DNA of 21,790 bases from Ruminococcus sp. UBA946. GTDB taxonomy: Bacteria; Bacillota; Clostridia; Oscillospirales; Ruminococcaceae. Positions 1-7,579 of this stretch are shown in pieces (within the stretch, counting starts at the first letter, position 1; the number at the start of each line of letters is the position of its first letter). The position numbers were made by a program, and so were the translations under genes. The stretch is from assembly GCA_002293295.1 (NCBI GenBank), contig DBCY01000066.1:2087-23876 (forward strand), given 5' to 3'. Below the pieces are notes generated by a model. The model was not told the origin of the DNA, searched no databases, and saw only the letters and a list, made by a program, of their open reading frames with translations.

Positions 1-506
1 ATAAATTCTGTAATTGAATTATTTATTAATTCTACTAAACGGTTATCTCTTTCTGTAATTTTGTTAGCTTTAAAAGATGATAAATCATTTTTATCAATAC
101 CAATTAAACAAATATATCGTAAAATATTACTAAATGATTTAAAGTATTCTCTCATTTTGGGAGAGTTATTTTTATCTGCAAATGAAAGGATTTTCTCAAA
201 ATAAAGAAAACTTTCAGTTAAATAAAAATCACAATCGTCATTTATATATTTTCTTTGATTTTCTAAATTATGTCGTATAAACATAAATCTATCTTTATTG
301 TTTGATGTCCCCTTATCATCTTTTAACCATTCTATATCTATAGCAAACATATATGAAATTAAAATTAATAATGTAGTTGACGGATTTTCTATGTTTTTTT
401 CAATTTTACTTACATGGGTTTGACTAATTCCAAGTAATTTTGCAAAATCAGATTGATTAAGGTTGTTGCTTTTTCTTACAAATTTAATGCGTTCACCTAG
501 AGTCAT
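1..506 (-). CDS. Mu-like prophage repressor (XRE-type HTH), 3' end outside window
   Basis: The minus frame from ATG 506 is open to the window edge, giving at least 168 residues. It begins MTLGERIKFVRKSNNLNQSD and has a classical XRE helix-turn-helix over about residues 1-60, with FAKLLGISQTHVSKIEKN as the recognition region. An alpha-helical, Lys/Asn-rich part of unknown function follows. AGAGGTG lies 6-10 bases upstream of the start as ribosome binding site. It is divergent from a ner-like gene and the transposase genes, which is the position of the c repressor in Mu-like phages. It would keep the transposition operon silent by binding the repeats at 531-587. The gene is very AT-rich, like ner but unlike the A and B genes. 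It could instead be another XRE regulator; the placement favours the immunity repressor. Confidence 0.8.
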   Translation of the reverse strand, partial: MTLGERIKFVRKSNNLNQSDFAKLLGISQTHVSKIEKNIENPSTTLLILISYMFAIDIEWLKDDKGTSNNKDRFMFIRHNLENQRKYINDDCDFYLTESFLYFEKILSFADKNNSPKMREYFKSFSNILRYICLIGIDKNDLSSFKANKITERDNRLVELINNSITEF

Positions 507-530
507 ATTGTACACCTCTAACAAATATTA

Positions 531-587
531 TGCGTATCACATATTATCGCTTGACATATATGTGTATCTCATATATAATGTGATATA
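531..587. promoter_or_regulatory. Repeated operator half-sites between repressor and ner
   Basis: Two direct repeats, TGCGTATCACATAT (531-544) and TGTGTATCTCATAT (561-574), match at 12 of 14 positions and start 30 bp apart, about three helical turns. A third site in the opposite orientation, ATGTGATA, lies around 578-585. The second repeat fills the spacer of the ner promoter and the third overlaps its -10 box and what follows, so a bound repressor would block transcription. This matches the operator arrangement expected between a Mu-like c repressor and ner/A. That the repressor or Ner binds here is inference. Confidence 0.6.
551..579 (+). promoter_or_regulatory. Consensus sigma70-type promoter for the ner-A-B operon
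   Basis: TTGACA (551-556), a 17-bp spacer and TATAAT (574-579) make a perfect consensus vegetative promoter pointing at the ner-like gene 65 bp downstream. Such a strong promoter needs tight repression, and the overlapping repeats at 561-587 would supply it. Confidence 0.8.
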
Positions 588-644
588 TAAATCTATCAAT
601 GTTTAGTATACCATAAAATAATTTAAAATAAAAGAGGTGAAACG

Positions 645-884
645 ATGAAAAATTCAAAAAAAAGCAAATTAGGCAAAATAATATCTAAATCTTTAATTGA
701 TTTAGAAAAAAATCAAAATTGGCTTTCAGAACAAATCGGTGTAAATCGTGAACAGATTTCACTTTATGTAACTGGAAAATCTATTCCATCCGCACAAAGA
801 TTATATTTTTTGTCTCGTGCATTAAATGTTAGCATTGAAATACTTGCACAAGCTATTATTGAAGAGGGGCATAAAATCACATGA
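645..884 (+). CDS. Ner-like small HTH regulator of a Mu-like phage
   Basis: A 79-residue Lys-rich protein with an XRE/Cro-type helix-turn-helix over about residues 20-65: NWLSEQIGVNREQISLYVTG carries the two helices, and SIPSAQRLYFLSRALNVSIE follows as in Cro/CI folds. The ribosome binding site is AAGAGGTG, 634-641. Its stop overlaps the transposase start by 4 bp (ATGA), so the two are translationally coupled. Position between a divergent repressor and transposase A is that of Mu Ner, which turns down early transcription after the lytic switch. One sampled line (661-720) has only 10 G+C in 60 bases, unlike the downstream genes. Assignment rests on fold and position; it could also be a second repressor. 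Confidence 0.75.
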   Translation: MKNSKKSKLGKIISKSLIDLEKNQNWLSEQIGVNREQISLYVTGKSIPSAQRLYFLSRALNVSIEILAQAIIEEGHKIT

Positions 885-2785
885 ACGAACAATGGATAAC
901 AGTAAAGGAAGCATCTTTATGCTTGCAAATTACTGAACGACATGTAGTAAGGTTATCTGTAGAACACCAAACAATTATAAGCAAGTACATCAAAGGAAAA
1001 GGGCGCGGGGGCAAACAGCTGAGAATACTGCTTGACAGCTTACCGCAGGAAGCACAGGACAGATATAACGGAATAGCGCTGAAACCCGCTCAGGACGAAC
1101 GGTATGATATATACCGTACTTTGACGGATGAACAGCGTAAAAGACTTGATGAAAAGGTATTTGCGGTGACAATGTACAAGAACTTCAAGAACCAATACCA
1201 TCAGAAAGACTGCAGAAAAGCATTCTTAAAAAGTTTTAAAGAAGAGTATGAAAGCATTGACGTAAATGAGTACAGTCTTAAATACTGGGTGTCAAAGTAT
1301 GATACGGACGGTATCGGCGGCTTGACAGACAACAGAGGGCGTAAAAACAAGGGTGAATCGTCTGTTACAAAAGAAATGCAGGATATGTTTCTAAGCTATT
1401 GGCTTAGTGATAAAAAGCCTAAAATTACAACCTGCTATTTCTTTGTAAAGCAGAATTTTTCTAAACGGAATATTGAAGTACCCCATATATCAAGCTTCAA
1501 GAGGTTTATTAAAACTATTCAGCCATCCGCTATAGCATTGCACAGAGAAGGTAAAAAATACTTTGATGATAACTTTACCGCAAGTATTCCAACCGATTAT
1601 AACAGTATGGGTTCAAATGATGAATGGATTGCAGACCATCATATTTATGACGTTATAGTAAACGGCAACGGCAAGGCGGGGCGTGCCTGGCTTAGTGTTT
1701 GGATGGACAGACGCACACGGTATATAGTAGGTTATGTAATTAATCTTTGCGAGCCGAATGCGGATATTGTTCTTGACAGCTTCCATAATGCGGTTGTTAA
1801 ATGCGGAGTTCCTAAGAGGGTTCATATTGATAACGGAAAAGATTATAAGGTTCATGACCTCTTCAATACTGACAATGGTTATTCCTTAGCCGCTGAAATG
1901 AAAATAGCTGTAAGGTATGCCTTACCGTATAACGCAAAAGCAAAATCAATTGAAAGAACCTTCGGCACGTTAGAAACACTGAACCGAATGCTGTCATCAT
2001 ACATAGGAAACAGTCCCGATAACCGCCCCGAGTCAATGAAAAAGCTTAATTCACAGCTTAAAGATGAAGTCCCGTCATATGAGCGGTTCAAGGAGTATGC
2101 AAAGGCTTGTATTGAAATTTACAATAATACTCAGCATACAGGCGCAGGGATGAACGGTCGCACACCCTACACAGCATATAAAGAAGAGTTCCGCGAGCCC
2201 ATGAGAACAATAGCACCTATTGAGCTTCAATCACTTATGAGACGTACAACCCGTAAAATAAAGGTTAATAAAAACGGCGTTAAATTCAATGAGATTTATA
2301 ACCAATCGTATAACAGTATTGAACTGCAGTCCCTTGCGTTCGGCAAGTATGTATATGCAAGGTACGACACCGAGGATGTGCGCAGTATTAATATTTACAC
2401 AGAGGACGGCAGATTTTTATGTATTGCTTCAATTAGCGGTGTATACAGCTATTCAGATGACAGAGAGCTTAATATTCAGACAATAAGGGAAAACCAGCGG
2501 CATAACAGAAAATTACGGGAGCAGGCGAGAAGTATTAAACCGGAAATATCCGTTCCGGATTGCACCGATATACTTATTGACTACGCCAACGGCATTGAAA
2601 GCCCCGATTACAGCGACATTCCGAAATATGTTCATCTTGATGTTTCCAAACGTTATGAACTTTCAGAAATTGAAGGCAAAAGGAAAAAGCATAATAAAGC
2701 TTTACACAAGGACAACAGCAGTTATGATGATACAGACAGGTATTTTTTAGCTCTTGGAAATAATAAAAAGGAGGATGCAATGTAA
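881..2785 (+). CDS. Mu-like phage transposase A (DDE integrase fold)
   Basis: 634 residues. Residues 1-60 form a Mu-type N-terminal DNA-binding domain (WITVKEASLCLQITERHVVR, then GKGRGGKQLRI). The catalytic core has the DDE triad in good context: D252 in EWIADHHIYDV, D317 in VHIDNGKDYKV and E358 in NAKAKSIERTFGTLE, with 40 residues between the second D and the E. The C-terminal part (about 440-560) fits the Mu transposase beta-barrel domain, and the Lys-rich tail is where MuA contacts MuB. It would carry out strand nicking and transfer during replicative transposition. It overlaps ner by 4 bp and B by 1 bp. G+C rises sharply near base 1000 (codon 40), suggesting the N-terminal domain was exchanged together with the regulators. 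All catalytic residues appear present, so the protein may still be active. Confidence 0.93.
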   Translation: MNEQWITVKEASLCLQITERHVVRLSVEHQTIISKYIKGKGRGGKQLRILLDSLPQEAQDRYNGIALKPAQDERYDIYRTLTDEQRKRLDEKVFAVTMYKNFKNQYHQKDCRKAFLKSFKEEYESIDVNEYSLKYWVSKYDTDGIGGLTDNRGRKNKGESSVTKEMQDMFLSYWLSDKKPKITTCYFFVKQNFSKRNIEVPHISSFKRFIKTIQPSAIALHREGKKYFDDNFTASIPTDYNSMGSNDEWIADHHIYDVIVNGNGKAGRAWLSVWMDRRTRYIVGYVINLCEPNADIVLDSFHNAVVKCGVPKRVHIDNGKDYKVHDLFNTDNGYSLAAEMKIAVRYALPYNAKAKSIERTFGTLETLNRMLSSYIGNSPDNRPESMKKLNSQLKDEVPSYERFKEYAKACIEIYNNTQHTGAGMNGRTPYTAYKEEFREPMRTIAPIELQSLMRRTTRKIKVNKNGVKFNEIYNQSYNSIELQSLAFGKYVYARYDTEDVRSINIYTEDGRFLCIASISGVYSYSDDRELNIQTIRENQRHNRKLREQARSIKPEISVPDCTDILIDYANGIESPDYSDIPKYVHLDVSKRYELSEIEGKRKKHNKALHKDNSSYDDTDRYFLALGNNKKEDAM

Positions 2786-3717
2786 TGAGCGGTACAGAAA
2801 TGTATGTAAACAGCGTAAGACTAAAGCTTTCCGATTACATATCCAACACAAAACGCAGTCAGTCAGCGGTTTCAAAAGGCATTGGGATTTCGGCGGCAGC
2901 GTTGTCGCAGTTTTTGAGCAGGTCGTATATGGGTTCAAATGAGGATGTGGCAATTAAAGCAGAACAGTTCATGAACCGAGAATCCGAGCGAAAAAACTAT
3001 ACGCCTAAACCCGGCTTTACAAGTAAACTAAAAAACACTTTAAAAATCAATTCGGCGCTTGACTATACATTTAACAGAAACAGTATCTGCATAGTTATCG
3101 GAGACGCAGGGTGCGGAAAGACAACAGCGTTACAGAATTATACGGAACTTAATAACGGCGCTGTTTATGTTCAGGCAGACGCAACCAAATCATCACCGCG
3201 CGCTATACTTAATCTGATAGTAAAAACATTCGGATTCAAGATACGGGGAACGACTTCCGAAATACTTGATAAAATCATTGAGGAGCTGACGGGAACGAAC
3301 TGCCTGCTGATTATTGATGAAGCCCAGCACCTTACGGAACGTTCATTTGACACCATAAGAGCCATAAACGATAAAGCGGAAATCGGTATTGTATATGCGG
3401 GAACGCCTAATATATTTAATCGGATGTTCGGTAAGCGCGCTGACGAACTCGACCAGGTTTACAGCCGTCACGGCTTTTTATGCGAACTTAAAAACAGATA
3501 TTCAATTGACGATATATCAAACATATTCAGAGATTTTAAGCTAAGTAAAACAATCCTTAAACATTTACTTAACGTATCATCAAGAAAAGGCGGGTTAAGG
3601 CTTGCGGTAAATTTATTCCGGCTTGCGAATGATATTGCAGTGCGTACAGGTGAGGAATTTAACGAAAAGCACCTTGAAATCGCTTCTATGAATGTTGGGA
3701 ACGGGGGAGCATTATGA
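2785..3717 (+). CDS. Mu B-like AAA+ ATPase, transposition target selector
   Basis: 310 residues. Residues 1-75 hold a small helix-turn-helix (RSQSAVSKGIGISAAALSQF), as in MuB. An AAA_22-type ATPase follows: Walker A GDAGCGKTT at 106-114, Walker B LLIIDEAQH with D178/E179, a sensor-like YAGTPN around 208-213, and a basic helical C-terminal lid. MuB binds target DNA as ATP-dependent filaments, delivers it to the A transpososome and gives target immunity. The TAATG junction with A (1-bp overlap) indicates coupled translation, and GGAGG lies in the end of A. Both ATPase motifs look intact. Confidence 0.9.
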   Translation: MSGTEMYVNSVRLKLSDYISNTKRSQSAVSKGIGISAAALSQFLSRSYMGSNEDVAIKAEQFMNRESERKNYTPKPGFTSKLKNTLKINSALDYTFNRNSICIVIGDAGCGKTTALQNYTELNNGAVYVQADATKSSPRAILNLIVKTFGFKIRGTTSEILDKIIEELTGTNCLLIIDEAQHLTERSFDTIRAINDKAEIGIVYAGTPNIFNRMFGKRADELDQVYSRHGFLCELKNRYSIDDISNIFRDFKLSKTILKHLLNVSSRKGGLRLAVNLFRLANDIAVRTGEEFNEKHLEIASMNVGNGGAL

Positions 3718-3971
3718 AACGGTTAGAAGCAATACTGGAAGGCATACAGATACTTGAATTCCTGTATATAGTATACGGGGTATGCGGGGCGTATGAACAG
3801 GAGCTGACAACAGGAACGCAGTTTATAGCGCGGCTTTTGACAGCCTGCACAATCCTTGCCGTTACAACAGGTATTTTAAAAGTATTAGAGGCTGTTCGAA
3901 AAAATAAGAAAAACCACTTCTTAAAATCCAAACAGCCGCTAAAAACCAAAGATTTAACCACTATTTTATGA
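3714..3971 (+). CDS. Small prophage protein, possible membrane segment
   Basis: An 85-residue protein whose start overlaps the B stop by 4 bp (ATGA); GGGGGAG just upstream serves as ribosome binding site. Residues about 40-60 (FIARLLTACTILAVTTGILKVL) form a hydrophobic stretch that could be one membrane span, followed by a basic tail (VRKNKKNHFLKSKQ). I do not recognise a family. The coupling to B suggests an early phage gene, and the topology would be N-out/C-in by the positive-inside rule. Mu-like Firmicute phages often have small unknown genes at this place. Confidence 0.6.
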   Translation: MKRLEAILEGIQILEFLYIVYGVCGAYEQELTTGTQFIARLLTACTILAVTTGILKVLEAVRKNKKNHFLKSKQPLKTKDLTTIL

Positions 3972-4158
3972 TAACACATTAAATGCAAAATGTCAAGTCC
4001 CTTTTAAGGCTACAGAAATGCAGTTTTAGGCGCACTGGTTTTGTCAGGGTATTTTACTTATAAAATCTTTCGAACACCGCTTTAATGCATTTTAACGCCT
4101 CTTTAATAGGGTCGGCAAATAAAAATATTATTTTAATGAAATATGGAGGCTTTTTACT

Positions 4159-4644
4159 ATGAAAACATCAATAATTAATTACGATTACGCCTTTTTTAAG
4201 AATTTAATACACACAGGCTTGCTGAATTTGATTAATGAGAACTATTCATTCTATTCAGAAAACAGCGAAGAAAAGCTGTCTAAACTAAGTGATATGATAA
4301 ATTCGCAGATTTATCTTGATACTAAATTCAAAGCAACATTTGAAAACGAGCTTTATTGTTTGGTTTCCGATATTGTATCAGAGAGCTTTGACAAGGGTAT
4401 TGAAATAGCGTTTTCATTCATTAAAAGCATAATGACGGCAGAGCCGAATACCCTTGAGGTAAGAGTGAAAGAACCTAATCAAACGCCTAAGGCTGAAACT
4501 TCCGGCACAGCAAAATTTAATCCTGATGACGAGTTTTCAAACTTCCTGAACAGAGCAGTCCCAATGCTCAGCGAGGAAAATAAAGCAAAATTGCAAAGCC
4601 GGATTGAAGTGTTAATCGAATATCAGAACAGAATAATTATATAA
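4159..4644 (+). CDS. Hypothetical prophage early protein
   Basis: 161 residues, ATG preceded by GGAGG at 4145-4149. The 187 bp before it (3972-4158) hold no gene and no clear promoter. The protein is acidic and mostly helical, with no signal peptide or membrane segment. Residues 1-100 look like one helical domain (YAFFKNLIHTGLLNLINENY onward); residues 105-125 are a polar linker; the C-terminal 40 residues (FSNFLNRAVPMLSEENKAKL) are helical. I recognise no family. It lies between the transposition genes and the Mor activator, where Mu has its semi-essential early genes, and is followed by a terminator, so it ends the early transcript. Confidence 0.6.
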   Translation: MKTSIINYDYAFFKNLIHTGLLNLINENYSFYSENSEEKLSKLSDMINSQIYLDTKFKATFENELYCLVSDIVSESFDKGIEIAFSFIKSIMTAEPNTLEVRVKEPNQTPKAETSGTAKFNPDDEFSNFLNRAVPMLSEENKAKLQSRIEVLIEYQNRIII

Positions 4645-4651
4645 ACTTATC

Positions 4652-4688
4652 GAGCAGGTAATGTGATGTTGCCTGCTCATTTTATTAT
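4652..4688 (+). terminator. Rho-independent terminator after the early genes
   Basis: An inverted repeat GAGCAGGT (4652-4659) / GCCTGCTC (4671-4678) forms a 7-bp stem plus a closing G-T pair with an 11-base loop. It is followed by ATTTTATTAT. It sits 8 bp after the stop of the 161-aa gene and before the Mor-like activator, so it separates early from middle transcription. Confidence 0.7.
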
Positions 4689-4760
4689 CATAATTTATTT
4701 TCATATGATAATTTTATTTACAACGATAATTTGATAAACTTAAAACAGGAGGCGGTAAGA

Positions 4761-5036
4761 ATGTATGAATTTCTGAAAGAACTTACTTATGATGATTTGG
4801 ACGAAGAGCAAAAAGAGCTTGCCGACTGTATAGGAATTGATAATTATAAAAGCCTTATTAATACATACGGCGGTACTAATATTAATATAAGACTTCCCGA
4901 AACTATATGCATTAATATCCGCAACAAAAAAATTTGCAGTGAGTTTGACGGAGGTAATTATAATAATCTTGCAAAGAAATACAGGCTTTCAGCCGTATCT
5001 GTCAGACGTATAATAAGCGCGCAATACAAAAAGTAA
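4761..5036 (+). CDS. Mor-family middle operon transcription activator
   Basis: 91 residues from ATG 4761, chosen because AGGAGG (4747-4752) sits 8 bases before it; an in-frame ATG at 4731 has no such site. Family features: an acidic N-terminal dimerisation part (LTYDDLDEEQKELADCIGI), the central YGGTNINIRLP loop/strand typical of Mu Mor and C proteins, and a C-terminal helix-turn-helix (NYNNLAKKYRLSAVSVRRII). Mor dimers activate the phage middle promoter with host RNA polymerase. It is expected to start the lytic cascade, yet the genes normally between Mor and the head genes are missing: the scaffold-like gene starts 55 bp downstream. Confidence 0.85.
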   Translation: MYEFLKELTYDDLDEEQKELADCIGIDNYKSLINTYGGTNINIRLPETICINIRNKKICSEFDGGNYNNLAKKYRLSAVSVRRIISAQYKK

Positions 5037-5091
5037 TCCGAAAGGATGAAATAAAAATAAGCCGACAGGCGTAAAACGGAGGGTACACACA

Positions 5092-5586
5092 ATGAATGAA
5101 ATTCAAACCCAAGCTGTAGCAACAGCGAATGAAACGGATACTGCCGCCGTTGATACACAGGAAAAAAAGCAGGAATCAAGGTCTTTCACACAGGATGAGG
5201 TAAACGCTATCGTTCAGAAAAGACTATCAGAGGAAAAAACGAAAAATACCGAACTTTTAAAAGCGCAGGCTGAAACAGACGAACGGGAAAAACAGATTTC
5301 AGAACGCGAAAAGGCTGTTGAATTACAGGAAAGAAAATTCACGGCAAAAAAACTTTTAAATGATAAAGGACTTTCCGCCGAGCTTGCCGGCTTCCTTGAC
5401 TATTCAACAGAAGAAACCGCGCTTGCGGGTATTGAGAAGCTTACTGAAATCATCCAAAGCCAAAAACTTCCCGTTGAAAATGATACAGGAATGAAAGTTT
5501 TCAACACAGGTATTAAATACGGCGCTCCCGGCGAATTTAAAGAAGAAAGCCAGTTTTTGAAAGGATTTTGTAAATTTAATATATAA
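5092..5586 (+). CDS. Phage capsid scaffold-like protein
   Basis: 164 residues with GGAGGG 8 bases before the ATG. The N-terminus (1-35) is polar and Gln/Ala/Thr-rich. SFTQDEVNAIVQKRLSEEKT starts a long charged coiled coil (about 37-90, Glu/Lys/Gln-rich). A compact helical end follows (AKKLLNDKGLSAELAGFLDY, then ALAGIEKLTEIIQSQ). This order is that of the Gp20/DUF4355 scaffold-like proteins encoded directly upstream of major capsid genes. The protein assembles inside the procapsid and is later lost. It lies 18 bp before the capsid gene, so the two are co-transcribed. The usual portal and head-morphogenesis genes upstream are missing. Confidence 0.75.
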   Translation: MNEIQTQAVATANETDTAAVDTQEKKQESRSFTQDEVNAIVQKRLSEEKTKNTELLKAQAETDEREKQISEREKAVELQERKFTAKKLLNDKGLSAELAGFLDYSTEETALAGIEKLTEIIQSQKLPVENDTGMKVFNTGIKYGAPGEFKEESQFLKGFCKFNI

Positions 5587-5604
5587 TACGAAAGGGTTTT
5601 ATAT

Positions 5605-6420
5605 ATGAGTGAAATTAATTATGCATCCAAATACTCACAGGAAATTGACGAGCGTTTTAAACTGGTATCAGTTACGGAAGAGGCGGTCAACCAGAACTAT
5701 GAATTTGAAGGAGTAGACAAAGTATTTGTTTATTCCGCCGACCTTGCCGAACTTAATGACTATGACTTATATGCGGGCTTCTCACGTTACGGAACGCCCA
5801 AGGAACTTGGCAACCGTATTCAGGAAATGCAGCTGACGCAGGATAAGTCTTTTACCTTCACAATTGACAAGAGAAACAACTCTGACACTATGATGACACA
5901 GCACGCAGGACGTTCATTACAGCGGCATATAGATGAGCTTATAGTCCCCGCAGTTGATAAATACAGGCTTAATGTAATGGCTGAAAACGCCTATTTATAT
6001 ACCAATTCCGCAAGCGACCCCTATTTAAAGTATATGACCGTAAGCGCCGACCTGACTGAAAAGAAAGTTCCTGTCAAAGGAAGGATTGTTTATATGACGC
6101 CCTCATTTTATCTTCAGTTAAGGTTTGATGAAAAATTTACCGGAATTGCAGATAAGTCCGCAGACATTGCGCATAACGGTGAAGTTCCTATGATTGACGG
6201 TGCAAAGATTATTGTAGTTCCGTCTGAATATCTTCCCTTGAATACTCTTTTTATGGTAACACATCCAATAGCAACCGTATCGCCTGTAAAGCTTGCGGAA
6301 TACAACATCAACGAAAATCCCCCTGGAATAAGCGGATGGCTTGTTGAGGGGCGTACTTATTATGACGCATTCGTTTTAGATAACAAGAAAGACGCTATTG
6401 TCATTATGAAAACTGCTTAA
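5605..6420 (+). CDS. Major capsid protein, HK97-fold type
   Basis: 271 residues starting 18 bp after the scaffold stop, with AAAGG upstream. The sequence follows the Firmicute prophage capsid pattern: an N-terminal MSEINYASKYSQEIDERF, a strand-rich VDKVFVYSADLAELNDY, TKELGNR-like turn GTPKELGNRIQEMQ, DKSFTFTIDKRNNSDTMM (E-loop/P-domain area), then RIVYMTPSFYLQLR, a typical phrase of the family, and IIVVPSEYLP. C-terminal VEGRTYYDAFVLDNKKDAIV completes the A domain. Between YLYTNSASDPY and LTEKKVPVKGR the stretch looks shorter than in relatives I know, which suggests a small internal deletion; that is from memory and uncertain. No tail or protease genes follow, so particles could not be made from this locus alone. 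Confidence 0.8.
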   Translation: MSEINYASKYSQEIDERFKLVSVTEEAVNQNYEFEGVDKVFVYSADLAELNDYDLYAGFSRYGTPKELGNRIQEMQLTQDKSFTFTIDKRNNSDTMMTQHAGRSLQRHIDELIVPAVDKYRLNVMAENAYLYTNSASDPYLKYMTVSADLTEKKVPVKGRIVYMTPSFYLQLRFDEKFTGIADKSADIAHNGEVPMIDGAKIIVVPSEYLPLNTLFMVTHPIATVSPVKLAEYNINENPPGISGWLVEGRTYYDAFVLDNKKDAIVIMKTA

Positions 6421-6450
6421 TTACGAGCAGGTTAAATCTTCATTTTCATA

Positions 6451-6503
6451 ACTTAAAACCGTATTTAAATCAAATTAAAACACTGATTTAGAACGGTTTT
6501 AAG
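6451..6503. repeat. Perfect 12-bp inverted repeat after the capsid gene
   Basis: ACTTAAAACCGT (6451-6462) and ACGGTTTTAAGT (6492-6503) are exact reverse complements around a 29-base AT-rich spacer. It starts 30 bp after the capsid stop. It may act as a weak terminator (ATTATTAT follows) or mark the edge of the phage remnant. Confidence 0.6.
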
Positions 6504-6514
6504 TATTATTATAC

Positions 6515-6540
6515 GGGGTGGTGAAACGCCGCCCCCTTTA
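6515..6540 (+). terminator. Possible terminator of the capsid operon
   Basis: GGGGTGGTG (6515-6523), loop AAA, CGCCGCCCC (6527-6535): a 9-bp stem with two G-T pairs and a three-base loop, then CTTTA. The stem is strong but the T run is short, so termination is plausible rather than certain. Confidence 0.4.
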
Positions 6541-6753
6541 TCGCAAATTATTATATTACACCCTACCGAACGTTACGTTACTTAAGGGGGGAGTATAACG
6601 CTCACCCCTCAACTTCGCTGTGAATACGATACATTATACCCCCTCGTGCTTTGCGAGGGGGACGGGGTTCTGAAACGGAACGGGGTCAGATATGTGGTTA
6701 CTCAATGCTGATTTGTAGTATAGAAGCCCCCGTCGCGTTTCGTGACGGGGGCT
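6515..6753. repeat. Cluster of G/C-rich hairpins in a gene-free stretch
   Basis: This gene-free stretch (6421-6934) carries several separate palindromes in 240 bp. They are 6515-6535 (9 bp, loop AAA); CCCCCTCG/CGAGGGGG at 6639-6661 (8 bp); and AGCCCCCGTC/GACGGGGGCT at 6725-6753 (10 bp, extending inward by three more pairs to a TTT loop). A further TGTGCG/CGCACA hairpin lies at about 6823-6837. Runs such as ACGGGG and CGTTCGGGGG recur between them. The rest, to 6934, shows no coding signal I trust. It may be a degraded small non-autonomous repeat element or a set of terminators trapped between broken elements. Confidence 0.5.
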
Positions 6754-6934
6754 GAACAAAACGTTCGGGGGTCTTCATTCCCGTATTATCCATATAACAC
6801 GGCATCCTCTATTTCTGACGGGTGTGCGATACGCACAGGTGTCTTGTTTTATTCACTCTTTGTAACGCTTATTTCAAGCCTGTTTCAAGCTTATTATATG
6901 CTTTTTCTAGCTTTGTCAAGCTTTATAACGGGAT

Positions 6935-7435
6935 TTATCGCGAACGGCAGGAGTATATTTCGCGAACGGTCACAATAATATCGTTTAATATATCCAATCT
7001 TATCGAAGCGCAGGCTGTCGGCGATTTGTTTCCCTCGCCTGTTGCGCCGAAGTATTTGATTAGCTGCTTTGTCTGGGGCAAGGCAATAAGACTGCTGTCA
7101 ACCGCGTTAAGAATATACCCGCGAAACCGTTTTTCGGCAGCAACCTCCGAAGCCGTTATCTCAAATGTTTTCAAAAAAGGCAGATGATTTATTTTATTCC
7201 GTGCTTTTGAAAACGCTTGTTGTGTAGGCGCTTCCTCCCCTAATAACCTATAAAATTTCTGCAGCGCCGCTGACGCGCTCTCTTTCGGTATGTTCAGCAT
7301 ATACAGTACCAGTTTCCTAAACGGCATTTTCCTTTCCCTTGTAAAATCTGTCTCCTTGAATCTTGATTTTTCAAGCAGCTTTTTGTCACTCAGCATCTCA
7401 AGTATTTTATCAACTACAGCTTTGAATATCGACAT
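6935..7435 (-). pseudogene. Truncated IS4-type transposase
   Basis: The ORF of 166 residues keeps only the N-terminal third of a DDE_Tnp_1/IS4-family transposase. A helical N-terminus (MSIFKAVVDKILEMLSDKKL) is followed by TQQAFSKARNKI, the family DNA-binding phrase. GYILNAVDSSLIALP then gives the first catalytic Asp (D113). The reading stays family-like to about LDILNDIIV and then ends in an unrelated VREIYSCRSR. The other catalytic D and E and the beta-insertion are missing, so it cannot transpose. Near the break a 10-bp direct repeat TCGCGAACGG occurs at 6938-6947 and 6960-6969. Confidence 0.75.
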
Positions 7436-7576
7436 TTTATCACCTTTATCAAAATGCTATACCTTTTGGGTATCCATTCCGATTTTTAGGGCGATTTCTT
7501 TTTTGTCAATTCGCTTTTTCACTAAAGTTTTTTCGCTTTTTTGTGCTTTGTTTTTTCTTCCTTAAGTTGTTGACAT
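6935..7576 (-). mobile_element. Remnant of an IS4-family element
   Basis: The truncated transposase plus its T/A-rich upstream region (7436-7576) abut a serine recombinase gene whose 5' end is missing. The junction lies around 7571-7580, where recombinase homology suddenly begins. The transposase-distal end of the IS is lost, and I could not define terminal inverted repeats. The simplest reading is insertion into the recombinase gene followed by deletion. Confidence 0.5.
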
Positions 7577-7579
7577 TGT

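Noticed and set aside
4731..4760. Longer start for the Mor-family gene
   Set aside because: No ribosome binding site; AGGAGG sits correctly for ATG 4761.
6742..7187. Plus-strand ORFs over the hairpin cluster and the IS remnant
   Set aside because: They run antisense to the IS4-type transposase or across hairpins, have no ribosome binding site and resemble no protein family.
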